A DNA stretch of 64,000 bases, from contig JAANDG010000433.1 in NCBI GenBank assembly GCA_036852015.1, forward strand, positions 1 to 64,000. Reading direction: 5' to 3'. The notes under the pieces were generated by a model, which was given only the letters and a program-made list of their open reading frames with translations, ran no database searches and was not told where the DNA came from. The translations under genes were made by a program, and so were the position numbers. Origin of the DNA: Pelodera strongyloides (taxonomy: Eukaryota > Nematoda > Chromadorea > Rhabditida > Rhabditidae). This document shows positions 48,291 through 60,165 of this stretch, piece after piece (within the stretch, counting starts at the first letter, position 1; each line of letters starts with the position of its first letter).

Positions 48291-49832
48291 ATGTGTTTCG
48301 TGTTCTTCTGCATTACTGCGTTAGTCAGGTAAGTGGTGTACTGATGTACAAGTACAAGATATAAGGTACAATAAACTAAACCCTTCTTTGACCAATCTTC
48401 GTTGGAAGTACTTATTCGCACCTTCCAATATATTTTTTTTTAAATTTTCAGTTGAATTGTGCTCGATGCTAAAGAAAATTGAAATTAACAATAATTGAAC
48501 TGTCTTTTGTTACGTCCTTAGCTCAGTTTGATTCTTCTTATCTATTCTTACAACACATAACCATGCAGGACGTCTGGCCTTGAAGATGAAAATGTTAATT
48601 TGTTCAATTTCAGCTTAAAAGCATCTGCATCAGAGATTGGCGAATACTCCGCGCTTGAAAATGACTTCTTCACCGAACACCTTCAAAACCACATAAACAA
48701 CTCGATTGACCCATGCGACAATTTTTACAGACATGTAAGTGTTCCCGCTAGGTTTGCGAGAAACTAGCAGTAATTCAATCCAGATTGTGCTGAACGGAAT
48801 CTACAGCTAACGCAGAAATGATAACTGAAGTTCCTAGGTTAAAGTATTGTATTGAACCTACTTTGCGAAATTTGCAGATGAACGCATATCGCATATCCGA
48901 TGCCTATGAATTCTATGCACAATGTGCCCGTCCGGCAAGCTTCCGGCACCAAATTCACATAGGATATACAGGATATGCGTATCACATGCAAATTTCCCAA
49001 AGTAGGTACAACACTGCTTTAACTGCCTATTCTCTTTAGGTGTGTTCGAGAACGAAAATGCACGATCCAATCGGCTACATCAATCAAATGTCCAAAGAGA
49101 TTAGTGAAATGGACCCAGAGGAAGATCCAAAACTAGTACTTATTTATTTTGATTCCATTTTTGAACCATGAGCGCTTCTACCGCATACCTACTGTACTTC
49201 CTATTGTTACTTCTGTGAACACTATAGAAACTAGAATGGATCAACGCGGAAGCACGAACTACAGAACAATCTGAATTCTAGATCGTGCAACAAAAAAAAC
49301 CGTTTCTACCTTACACATACATATAATATGTATAGCAATAGTAAACTCTCCATATATCCCAGCCGCGTGCTCTGACCTCTGCTTGTTGTAAAAACTCTAA
49401 AACATAATTCGGATTTATTTAGGTGCAACTTCTATCGTTCTGTGAAGAGCACAAGGAGAGAAGCAACGTAAGCACCACAATTTTTTTGTGCTGAATAATA
49501 ATCGAATAATAAAGAGTATCTTTTATTTATTGGTTTGATAGGTTTTAATCCATTTGATTTAGAGATCGGTTTGCCAGAGGTTGCTCACCGGCCATCAGAG
49601 CGTGCGCGTGAGGAGATACTTGCACAAACATGGATACGACACTGAGGAATTCCTAGCCAAATTTGTGGCTATTGCTGACGAAATTAGATCAAGAGTTGGG
49701 GATCAACTTGAGGTTGGGCAAGTTTTTTTTCGATGAAATATTATGAGACCGGAACTGAAATTGCCTTATATTATACATGACTGGTGTCTCATTGTTTTTG
49801 GAAACAAAGCTCGGTTATCCATTCTGACTAAC

Positions 49833-49877
<45 letters not shown>

Positions 49878-52561
49878 AACCATGGTACTTGAACGGACAA
49901 TGCGTTTCAAAGCGAACTTATTTGCATTTGCTTTGTTTGATCTTTACGCATTTCAGAAACAATTTCAATTTTCTGCGGCAACGCGAGAAGAACTGAACGC
50001 CCTTTTTAACCGAACTGAAATTAGTTTATTTCGCTACCTCAATCTTACTGTTCAACAATTTGAAAGCGAGTATAACCAATTTGCTGAAATGGCTTTGACA
50101 CTGTGAGTTTTCTTCCAAACAAATTGGGCGACAAATAAAATAAGAACACAATTCGGCATGGAAATTGTTCATTTGTTGAGACGCGCTTCCGCTGGTTTCG
50201 CGGAAATAATATGTGTTCTCAGAAAGCGGATATTTGCTTTGTCGTTCAGAAACACCAGTGAACTTCTCGAACCTTCCCGCATCGGAAATAAACGTACGTA
50301 TATTCCAAAATTCAATGCATGCTACAGACGAAGAAATGGGCTAATTTATGTTCATGAAGGACACCTGATGCTTTTGCTAAAAGCCGATGAGTGTGTTACG
50401 GTGGGAAGTTTAGTACGTAAATTTAAGTTAAACAAATCTGCTTCGAATTTTTCTGCAGCGTTTGGCAATCCTGACAGCGAAAGTCGCAGTGCATGATGTG
50501 GTAAATTTGTGGGAGTCGAGGCTGGCAACGAGTGAACAACTCCTAAACTGTTTCTCGTTGCTGCAAGTTGAACGGCTGAAATGTTTTTAGCATATTTTTG
50601 CAGAGGTCCGTCTTGGGAAACGTGTTGGGCCACGAAATGCACCATGCGCTGGTAGCGACACGTTATGGTGCCGAAGATCCGGCGTATCAGAGGAAGCATG
50701 AATGCGTCAAGAAATATGCTCTTCATACATGTGGTCTTTTTAATGAGGTTGTTCACATCGCTTACTTGGTCTATTATATATATATACATATATATTCAAT
50801 GGGAAGAGTCACTATTCCTGGCTTAGGGGAGTAGTACGGAATGCCTTAGCCCCTTAGCTACTTACCTTCGCAGACTGCACACGCATGGTGATGGCACCTT
50901 GTCAGTATACGTTTATATGTTGGTGTTGTTATCGTATCGGGTACCCATGTCTTTGAAATTAGTGATCTCGTTTTTGTGTGCGACATGAAAGCATGTACCT
51001 AAGAAGAAGCTAACGGTAAACTTATTTTTTGAAGCCCTTAATGTCTTCCAGGAAACTAAATTGTGTGGCGGAGGAAATGATACCATTGATGAAGATGCAC
51101 CAGATTACGAAGCACTACACGCGGCTTATCTGACATACGCAGAAAAATACAAGGATCTTTTAGAGGTTTGCCCTTATCTACATAGAATGGTTGAGTGTGA
51201 CGGGCTAAATCTCTATGCCGTCCTATTTTTAACCGTACGTTGGACAACTGCCTTCACATGTGCCTTGTGGTAATGAAAGTAATCAGACTAAAAACTTATG
51301 GCCCAGTCATTTGCATGTGCACTGTATTAGAATAGAGCTTCGAGCATAAGCTTCAAAAAGCTGTTAAATGAGCATATGGTGTTCCTTATTGGACGTATGT
51401 TATCTCTAACCAGCCGTTCGAAGAGCCCTACGGGCTCTTCTCCGACTGGAGGAATCGGCCTTCGGCCGATTTTACACATTGTTTAAAAAAAAAGGAATTT
51501 CTACAAAGATAAAAAGACGTTCATTTACGTTTATGTGGAAACGTATAGTTTGGTTCTGGACTTCAGCGTTTTTGCAAATCATGCAAATTTGCTATTGCAA
51601 TTCTCTTCTATCTCCTATAAGATCTCCTCCCATAAGCTAGCATAGCTCAGCAGGTAGAGCGTTGGACTGTGAAGCGAGAGATTGTGTGCTGCTGTGGGTT
51701 CGAATCCCGCCAGCGGCAAAGATTTTGTATGTTCTCATTCGATTGTGAATAGAAAATTTTCTTTATGAAAGGATTTCGTTGCGTGCATACAAACAAAAGA
51801 CCAAGTAAACTCTTCTCCTTTATATAATAAGATACTCGATCTTGCAAATCGCAATCTTTCAGGAAAAGTATCTCAATGATATCACATACAAGCAGTTGTT
51901 CTTCTATTCAGAAGCAGCCTCTTCGTGTTTTGATCACGAAGCACGGTTGGTTTCCGTTGAAGTGGTGTAACGTAAAATTTGCCGAATGTGAATGGCATTA
52001 TAAGCACGAGCGAAATGCTACCACATTAGGGACAAAAACACAATCTAGATATTGAAAGGACAAAAACACAATCTAGATATTGAAAGTTCAGTGCTTTATT
52101 AATTTTCAACATTCTTCAACAAAACTGAAAACGTTATTATTATAATTTTATTATAATAATAAGTACTTGTACATCGCATAACTAGGCTTTGCAGCGAAAA
52201 CTACTCTTCTTCATATCTTCGAATTAATGGCGTGTTCGCCTTGGCTGATTCATTTCAAGAGGCATTTCAATGCAAAGAACACTCTAGAATGGCAAAGCTT
52301 GCGGTGAGCGCCTTCTTTTTAGAATAAAATATGTTCAATGTAACCATCCTCAACTTACATTCATTCCTAACGGAGTCATAACTTTAGTATTCTGTCTTGA
52401 ATGCTTATATGAGAACCGTTCATAAATCGCAGAAGAACTAGGGCTCCATGTACGGTTGACTGAAAACGTATCATTGCAGTTTAGGTTAAAACATAGTAAT
52501 ATTTCAGGCAGCTGCTGGACCAGACAAGTGCAACTTTTTTGGTGACACTGTGCGACGCTAA
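48291..52561 (+). CDS. compact M13 (neprilysin-like) metallopeptidase, paralog 2
   Basis: 416 residues, 12 exons: 48291-48328, 48614-48734, 49040-49135, 49423-49467, 49563-49712, 49957-50102, 50250-50400, 50604-50747, 51052-51165, 51863-51945, 52195-52303 and 52508-52561 (TAA). Same intron positions and phases as paralog 1. Short hydrophobic leader MCFVFFCITALV; SIDPCDNFYRHVC; zinc site VLGHEMHHALV; EDAPD as the third-ligand motif; ITYKQLFFYSEAAS. Where paralogs 1 and 3 keep His before the SF-RIN motif (HAASFIRIN, HSSSFLRIN), this one has ENYSSSYLRIN, so the His corresponding to neprilysin His711 appears lost. Zinc binding should remain; catalysis may be altered (inference). The last exon ends DKCNFFGDTVRR, as in paralog 1. 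AATAAA at 52587-52592. Confidence 0.88.
48843..49018. mobile_element. TTAA MITE (AGTATTGTATTG/ACAACACTGCT family)
   Basis: Inverted-repeat element with AGTATTGTATTGAACCTACTT and its right-end complement AAGTAGGTACAACACTGCT, flanked by TTAA at 48839-48842 and 49019-49022, in intron 2 of M13 paralog 2. Ends 21 bp before exon 3. Related to 60741-61042. Confidence 0.75.
49834..49879. repeat. poly-C tract (34 C) followed by 12 A
   Basis: Uninterrupted C34 at 49834-49867 then A12 at 49868-49879, in intron 5 of M13 paralog 2. The complementary strand is a G34 run, which can form G-quadruplexes. Confidence 0.95.
51409..51471 (+). repeat. two-hairpin dispersed element, copy 2
   Basis: GAAGAGCCC-TAC-GGGCTCTTC and AATCGGCC-TTC-GGCCGATT, separated by TCCGACTGGAGG, preceded by ACCAGCCGTTC. 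Inverted copy at 38850-38912. In intron 9 of M13 paralog 2. Confidence 0.75.
51631..51835 (+). mobile_element. tRNA-derived SINE, copy 1
   Basis: Head (about 51636-51718) has A-box TAGCTCAGCAGG and B-box GGTTCGAATCC; the acceptor arms do not pair beyond three bases and the anticodon stem is broken (loop CTGTGAA), so it is not a working tRNA gene. The body AAAGATTTTGTATGTTCTC through CTTCTCCTTTATATAATA matches the copy at 57841. In intron 9 of M13 paralog 2. Confidence 0.75.
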
Positions 52562-52997
52562 TCGACAATTGTGTACTCAAATTTCAAATAAACATATTTT
52601 CACAAATTGTGTAGTCACGCCGTACCAGTGGCCCTGCCACAGTGCTTATAAGGGTTACACATTATATAGACAGAAATCACGACTTCTTCAGATAATATAC
52701 CAATGTACTGTACGCATTTTACACTTGAACAGCACATTTCTACAAGTCATTCACAGATAAGGAATACTTAGTTTAGAAATACACACTCATCTAATGAGCA
52801 CCCAGAGCAGAAAAGTGAATAACAGGTCAGAGGTCAGAGGGTCCTTGGAAAACCGACCAACCGATCAGAATCCCAAAAGGTCCCACTGTCTTCCCACAAG
52901 CTTTTGTTCTCAAAAACCATGGGCAAGGATGTATTTCGGTCGAAACTGGTCTTCCCACAGGGTTTTGTTCTCAAAAACCTTGTGCAAGGATCAGCTT
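52562..52997. other. 3' flank of M13 paralog 2 with a short tandem repeat
   Basis: Two imperfect copies of a roughly 65 bp unit around 52875-52990, both containing GGTCTTCCCAC or CTGTCTTCCCAC and TTTTGTTCTCAAAAACC. No gene. Confidence 0.55.
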
Positions 52998-53445
52998 CAC
53001 CACCTCACGCCATCGGTGTTTAGCATAGACTAAATTAGCATAAAGCAAATTTGCATGATTTTTGTCTGAAAAAGCCTGTGCCACAAGGTTTTCAGGTATA
53101 AAAGCAGGCTCGGAGCTCAGTCTCGAGCAAACCTCGACACCTGGAAGACTGAAATGGATTGGGGTTGTCATAATTTTTATCAAAATTTAATTATAATTAT
53201 TAATTTCGGGTACTCAATTGGGAATAATTACTATAGCCAGAGCAGTATTGTTAATACGCTTGTCCGGATTCTGACATGAGTTATACACACTAATTAATGA
53301 TGTGTGTAATAATAATTCGATAATTAGACTCATCTTTTTTTAAATTATCGATTGAAGAGTCTAATTGTCTATTATGGAGTTATTTGAGTGGTATCAAACT
53401 AATTAAACAACTGTCGCCGTTCTGAAGATATGATGACACCTGATA
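52998..53445 (+). repeat. long direct repeat with TATA motif, copy 1
   Basis: About 450 bp repeated at 54216-54654. Contains TATAAAAGCAGGCTCGGAG (TATA at 53097) followed by GAGCTCAGTCTCGAGC and an AT-rich half. The pair flanks about 770 bp of AT-rich DNA without a frame, like LTRs of a very short element or a promoter duplication. Confidence 0.7.
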
Positions 53446-54215
53446 ATTAATGACAATTTTGATCGTTAATCTCTAATTCAAAACCTTTTTTAAAACATAG
53501 TGCACAGAAATATTGATCGGCCAATATGGCAGCAGCAGTGGTAATATTGAGATCAGTAGTATTAATTTATTAATTGTATTAATTAAACAAACTGGAACTG
53601 AAGACATGACGAGCCATGATAATTAACATCGTTTCTATAGCGCAATCACTATTTGACACATATCTTACAACAGATTTTCAATAAATATCGATAGGCTCCC
53701 TGATATGTTACCACATGTACTTGCACTTGAAGAATAGCGGCAATCTAGCGTTTTTGATCACTTACAATTAGCTTGCTAATTAACACAAATATGTCAAATT
53801 CACCATACTTATAGAGAATTTGATGGGGAATCGAATGCCGCCGACTGTGTGAAATTTCGGCAAATTTTTGCGGAGTTACGACCTATTGAATGGACGAATT
53901 TGTTCATTCTGTTTAGTGTGATTAATTACCTTGATCAATTATAACATTGGCACTTTCCAATACAAAGCAACGATTAGTGGGATACGCTATAGAGGTTTGT
54001 TCACTGATCAAAATCATGTACTGTTATTAGCTAATTACCTGTAATTTACCCATGATATTGATCAGGGGCGTGTATAATTAGCCCCCAAATCAAGTTTACA
54101 CATGGGTTATTTTTTATACTTTTATTCATTTCAACTTAATTTTCCACTATTTATTAGCTGTTCGAGTAATTTCCATCTCAGTTCCATTCGTTCGTTGCTG
54201 TTAGCTTATCAGCGG

Positions 54216-54654
54216 CACCACCTCATCGGTGTTTAGCATAGACTAAATTAGCATAAAGCAAATTTGCATGGTTTTTGTCTGAAAAAGCCTGTGCCACAAG
54301 GTTTTCGAGTATAAAAGCAGGCTAGGAGCTCAGTCTCGAGCACACCTCGACACCTGGAAGACTGTAATGGATTGGGGTTGTGATAATTTTTATCAAAATT
54401 AATTATAATTAATAATTTCGGGTACTCAATTTTGAATAATTACCATAGCAGAGCTGTATCTGTTAATAGGCTGCCTGGATTTCACATCAGTATACACACT
54501 AATTGGTGATGTGTGTAATAATAATTGGATAATTAGACACAACTTTTCTTAAATTATCGATTGGAGAGTCTAATTGTCTAATATGTAGTCATTTGAGTGG
54601 TATCAAACTAATTAAACAACTGCCGCCGTTCTGAAAATATGATGACACCTGATA
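54216..54654 (+). repeat. long direct repeat with TATA motif, copy 2
   Basis: Second copy of 52998-53445, TATAAAAG at 54310-54317. Runs into a 64 bp tandem duplication. Confidence 0.7.
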
Positions 54655-54741
54655 GTGTCACTCGTACCCAAATGGCGAAACAACTGTCGCCGTTCTGAAA
54701 ATATGATGACACCTGATAGTGTCACTCGTACCCAAATGGCG
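54614..54741 (+). repeat. 64 bp tandem duplication
   Basis: 54614-54677 and 54678-54741 are nearly identical (AAACAACTG, CGCCGTTCTGAAAATATG, CACTCGTACCCAAATGGCG). Confidence 0.88.
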
Positions 54742-55158
54742 TTCCCTGGTAAAGAATTGTGCAGTACAATAGAACATTGTTTCCAGTAATACATCGTTTC
54801 ACGTGCTTTGAACTATTTTTGAAACTTCAGAACAGCTGACATGCATCTATTTTATATTGTATGTACACAAAAGAAGAAGCAACAACGTTGTACCTGTAAA
54901 GCTTTTTTTTTGCGATGAATACATTTCCATTGAATTTCTTATAAATGAGATAAAAGGAACAATTGAGCAAAATTTCAATGACAATTGATTATTGATAAGT
55001 CAAATTAAAATGTGTTGAAGTGCATTAAACAAGCTAGCATTTTTTATCGAAAAAGTGAATGCCGATGAACATAGAACAAAAGGATGCGAAATTAATCATG
55101 ACTGTTTGCATGGTATTTAAGTAAATTTGATTAAAAAGCAAACTGTCGATCCAACTTA
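54742..55158. other. upstream region of M13 paralog 3
   Basis: No feature recognised. AT-rich; not obviously similar to the flanks of paralogs 1 and 2. Confidence 0.4.
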
Positions 55159-58100
55159 ATGACAATGTCAATTCTTATTAGAGTTGTCAGTTTTGGCATA
55201 CTGCTAAGGTAAGCTGTTTTTAGTGAATAGTTTATTGATACATCAAAGACATATGCAATCAAAAGGACCCCAAGACGAACGGCTTCACAACACTTCCTAC
55301 TAACAAGTGTCCAAACTAATATGTTATAATGCAGTGATAGTTTAACTTTTAATCGTGAGTGTGATATTTTGGTGAGGTAGGTTTTTTTATTATACCGTCC
55401 TTCTAAACTCTAAACTACTTGCCTATTTTGGTAAGTACGCGCCATAAAAGGAAGGTGTTCATAGTGTTCCTATAAGTCGATTTTGTTGTTATTTATATTT
55501 TTTTTAATTTTTACGCTTCAAGAGCGTGCACCTTTTATTCGAGGGTGAAAATACTGGTTCAGTGTTTTCTTATGACATGTTCCGCAGAGGTCATGAGCAG
55601 TAGGCGACGAGTTCCAGATGACAAATTGCTCGACGTCTTCGGGCTAGGGCCATTGGCTTCGGGCCTATATAAAGGTTTATTGATAAAAAAACTACAAGTA
55701 CAAGTTAAAAAACAAGGTATTCCAGCGTTCAACTCTCTTCCATTGGTGCTCTTCAATATGATGCAATGGAAAATGAATTCTTTTCTGAACACTTTCGAAA
55801 GCACATAAATTACTCGATTGACCCGTGTGATAACTTCTTCAGACATGTAAGTCTCGTATGAAACGAAAACTAAAGTCGTCATCGCTCAATTACCATAGTG
55901 AAGTAATGTGTATTGCGAAGTGATAAAAAGTGAATTGTATAAGGAAGGCAAGTCTCTCCTGCATCTGAATGTGTGTTTAGTTTTGGAGCAAGCAAGCCTT
56001 GCAGAGAGAAGTTCACCTCTGCATAATGTGCTATACTCCTTGTACTTTCAGTTCTAACCAGTTGCGAGGTGTGTTTATCTTCTTGTTTTTAGGTCTGTTC
56101 GAGGACCGACAAACATGTACCTATTCACTACATACGTCAACTGGTGAAAGAAATGAGCAAAAGCGAATTAGAGGTGGAGGACGAGAGCCGAGTAGGAGAA
56201 TCTGAACTTCTTTGTCTATTTTTTTTAAAGAAGTAAATAAAGTTACAGTAATATAAGGAAAAATGTAAAGGAGAGTATTGATAGATAAAGAGTATCATGT
56301 TTAGAGAAAGAGAACTTTTTTTGCAATTTTTCTGAAAATTTGACATATTTGTCTATGACTACTGGGAAACTCGTGAGGTGCGCGGAAAATCGGGTCCACT
56401 CACTTAGTCGATTCGCTTTTACTATCTAATGGCTCTATCGACAATTAGCCACGGATAATTTGATTGCTTGTTAGCCAAATCCTGAGGAGAGTTTTCGATT
56501 CTAAACGATAACATTCCAGCGGCAAATTCTATCGTTTTGTGAAAAGAACATCCATAAATTCGAGGTAAGAAGAGGCCAATTTGTTTAGAAATACGTTTAT
56601 CGAGATATGATAACCTGCCTACTCATTAGCTGTGTGTGCACTTTTCTTGTTCAATCCTCTCTAGCAAATTTCTTATCCATGGGTAAACATAATACATAAA
56701 CATGTGCACTTTGTGCGAATAGTGCAAAGCTACAATGTACACAAGTATTTCCATTTTGCAACTATAGCACCCGCAAAAGGGACGAAATCAGTGACAAGCT
56801 GTTACGGGATCTTAAGAGTAAGAACCGGAAGAAACTCTGACGTCATCCCTCAAGCTCCATGCCAGCGAACAAGTATATTACGGTACTAGCGTTTACTACT
56901 GCACTATTGGATTTCTAGAGCTCACTTTGCAAAAGACTGCTCATTGCACGACGCCTAATGGGCGCGCGACGCTATTTGCGCAAACATGGTTACGATTCAA
57001 AGGAGTTCTTGGATACGCTTTCGATTATTACCGAAGAACTTAGACCAATGATACGAGAACAATTAGAGGTACGACCGTTCAAATATGATTGGAGTAAGTT
57101 TAAGCCATTTGGGGCATGTATTTATTTACAATCAAGAAGAGAATTTGGGTCGTGTGAAGTTTTACATCACAGATTGCACAAAACACGTGTGTGGCATACC
57201 CCAGTACAGTTCACATAATTTGAACTACCTGACTGTCACTTGTGTAGAGGAAACACACTTTTCATTTAGTTTCAATACGTTTCTAGAAAAACTTTCAATT
57301 CGGACCAGAGACGCGGCAAGAACTGCTAGAAGAACTTGGTGAAATAGAGGTGCTCAAGTTTCCCGCTTTCACGAAATATACGCCTGAATACATCGAGAAC
57401 CTTTACAATGAGCTGATGGAAACTTCGCTAAAAATGTGGGTGCTTGGGTCTCTGTGAGAAAAAAAGAGAATGAGAGAAGGAGAGAGAGAGAGAGAGAGAG
57501 AAAGAGATAGAGAGAAATGTTATGGGGAACATTCGAAGCTCCTTATGTATCCTGTTAGAAAGATCACGACTCTTTGTAGGACGCCGGCCCAACTCGTGAA
57601 CACCTCACTTGAAGATGATAACGAGCTTGAACTGATGCTTTATGATTTGAAAAAGTACAATGCGCTTTACTTGGGTGGACTGGTTATCATTTACGATGGA
57701 TACGTGCCACTCTTGATGAGAACTGATGATTTTGTGAAGGTAACGTATCAAAGTATTTAGTAGTCCTGCCTTTGCTTTAGTAGTCCTATACATATATATA
57801 TAGCGGCTTAGCGGCTTAGCGAGCAGCGGCTTAACTGCATCATAAGCAGGACAGCTCAACAAGTAGAGCGTGTAGCTGTGTGTGGGATCGTGTCCCGCCA
57901 GCGGCAAAGATTTTGTATGTTCTCTCGATTGTGAATATGAACTCTTCTTTACGAAAGGCTTTCGTTGTGGACATAAAAACAAACAAAATTCATGACAAAC
58001 TCTTCTCCTTTATATAATAGGATATCTGCGTGTGTGTACTCAATAGTTCCCGAACCCTTCTTCACCTAAATGTGCTTTTCGCGTTTTCATCCCGACTAGA

Positions 58101-59708
58101 AAAATTAAAAAAAAAAAATTTCTGTCGGTTTCTAATCTAATCAAGTCTTATCGCATATATCTTAAGTTAATCTGGAAAAGCTTTGCAGACAGTTGTGCTG
58201 GGTGCAGTATTTGCACACGAGATGCACCACGGTCTAATTTCAACTAAACACGCCCAGCGTGACGAATCATACCAGAAGAAAAGGATGTGTTTGGAAAGCT
58301 ATACCGAAAATGCGTGCAACGTATTCCACGAGGTAATTTAACGTACTCCAAGCGTTCCTGTGCAAAATCATGCACTGGCAATGAACATGGATTTCAGGAA
58401 AATATGACAACGTGTGGTGGAGGAAAAGCTACGTTTGACGAGGACGGGCCGGACTCCGAATCAATACAAATAACATTCCTATATTACAAGCAGAGGTTCG
58501 GAGACCTTCTAGAGGTAGGATACCTTACCTTGGACACCTTGGAGATCCGTCTTCAGCAGCTTGAGCAAGTTGTGTGGATCCTGCCTTAAATTTTCTTCCA
58601 TCTGAGGAGATTCGGCTCGGTTCGTTGAAAAAGTCACAGAACCTTGTCTTCGGACGTCCAGTTAAAACATGGATATTTCAAAAATGACATACCGGAAAAA
58701 AAGAGAGAATAAATTGTAGAATCCCCTTTTCAGGAAAAATACTATCAAGACATGACCTACAAACAGTTGTTCTTCTATGCACTAGCAACAGCTTCTTGCG
58801 ATGATTTCGGCACGTATGTATAAATTAATCTATATCCGAATTGAACTTTAAAGCGGTATAACACCCGTTTTGAAGCGTAGCTTAAACAGCTGTAATCCTA
58901 CGCATCACATAAACTAAAACATGTAGAAGTAAAACGCAGTATTTGCACAAGCAACGCGGGAATACAAAATACAACGTCCCTCATAAGAGTTTCAAAAACA
59001 GTTTGTGGAGTTACGAAAATCACAAGAGAATTTGTATAAAATTGAAAAGGAGACTGTTTGAAGTGGGGCATTCCAGTTAAAGCGAAATGCTAGCCCCTTT
59101 TGAAAATTTGCATACGATAAGCAAATCCTATGTATCCTATGCTAATTTTGTACGATCGTCCACGGCAATCGTACAAAATTAGCATAGGATACATAGGATT
59201 TGCTTATCGTATGCAAATTTTCCAAAGGGGCTAGCATTTCGCTTTAATGCCAGGAAAAAAACATTCAGAGACAGAATGCACTCTTCCTCTTTTCTACGTA
59301 TAAACAGTATGATGGGGTTGGCGGACTCGTTCATCGAAGCTTTTCAATGCAAAAGTGACACCAGAATGGCACAACTTGCGGTAAGCATAGTGTCTACTTT
59401 AAAGGAAATGTCTACCAGAAAATCAAAATGAGCCCGGTTTCATTAAAATTTTCCGTTTGCCACGGAACATCAGATGACCAGGAAATAGAACGCAAAAAAG
59501 AGGCGCAGACATTTATACGGACGTAAATGTTTGTGAACCGAATTATTTTAGTAGGATATGTTGTCTTCGATATAATATAAAAATAATAATATTTATTACG
59601 CACACAAAAATGTACATGCACAGCTATAGCTTCCGCAACAAAGTATTTCAGACATTGGCCGGCCCCGATAAATGCAACTTCTTCGGTGATGTCATCAGAA
59701 AAAAGTGA
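55159..59708 (+). CDS. compact M13 (neprilysin-like) metallopeptidase, paralog 3
   Basis: About 434 residues, 12 exons: 55159-55208, 55726-55846, 56093-56191, 56520-56564, 56919-57068, 57287-57435, 57559-57739, 58189-58332, 58398-58514, 58734-58813, 59269-59380 and 59652-59708 (TGA). Leader MTMSILIRVVSFGILL; ATG 55159 or 55165 could serve. SIDPCDNFFRHVC; zinc site FAHEMHHGLI keeps HExxH; EDGPD gives ExxxD; MTYKQLFFYALATAS. MHSSSFLRIN keeps the His and Arg. More diverged than paralogs 1 and 2, with a longer exon 7, but identical intron positions. A MITE ends 21 bp before exon 11 and a SINE lies in intron 7. Confidence 0.86.
57479..57518 (+). repeat. GA microsatellite
   Basis: Impure (GA)n in intron 6 of M13 paralog 3; the acidic/basic frame over it is an artefact. 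Confidence 0.9.
57841..58022 (+). mobile_element. tRNA-derived SINE, copy 2
   Basis: Head more degraded than copy 1 (AGCTCAACAAGTAGAGCG, then GATCGTGTCCCGCCAGCGGCA); body AAAGATTTTGTATGTTCTC and tail CTTCTCCTTTATATAATA match 51631. In intron 7 of M13 paralog 3. Confidence 0.72.
59081..59243. mobile_element. palindromic TTAA MITE (AGCGAAATGCTAGCC family)
   Basis: Near-perfect palindrome, arms AGCGAAATGCTAGCCCC and GGGGCTAGCATTTCGCT, flanked by TTAA at 59077-59080 and 59244-59247. Same family as 2899 and 8344. In intron 10 of M13 paralog 3, just before the exon 11 acceptor. Confidence 0.85.
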
Positions 59709-59994
59709 TGATGCTGCAAGACGAAAAATTTTCGTCAAATAATCAGTTGATAACAGCTGATAAAGTTTTATCCTCTATTGCCTGTAGGCCTGTACTTGTA
59801 AAACTGAAAAATGCAATACCTGTAATATCTGTACTAATAATAATCATCACTTCCAACTTCGGATATTATGTTAATGTGTAAACTGTTTGATTAAACTAAA
59901 CAATAAGCGGTATTTTTTCATGGTCACTTGTGATGAGCATATCCTGTGTCATTTAGGCTTTGCCTCTTTTCAGAATGCAGTAAGATCAACTTAG

Positions 59995-60161
59995 AGCGAA
60001 ATACCGGCCGGATTTTGAAACCCATCGAGTAAACCAGCATTCTTACGCAGCAAATTCACATAAATTAGAATAGAAAATCAGGTAAATTCGAGCAAATTAG
60101 CATAAATACATAAGAATGCAGTTGTCCACGATGCGTTTCAAAAACCGGCCGGTATTTCGCT
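59995..60161. mobile_element. palindromic TTAA MITE (CGAAATACCGGC family)
   Basis: Arms AGCGAAATACCGGCCGG and CCGGCCGGTATTTCGCT; right TTAA at 60162-60165 is shared with the next MITE; left site TTAG. Confidence 0.8.
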
Positions 60162-60165
60162 TTAA

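Noticed and set aside
51636..51718. tRNA-His gene (loop CTGTGAA)
   Set aside because: Acceptor and anticodon stems do not pair, and the sequence recurs with a SINE body at 57841.
57470..57760. Frame starting in a GA microsatellite
   Set aside because: The start is low-complexity repeat; only the part from 57559 is real, as exon 7 of M13 paralog 3.
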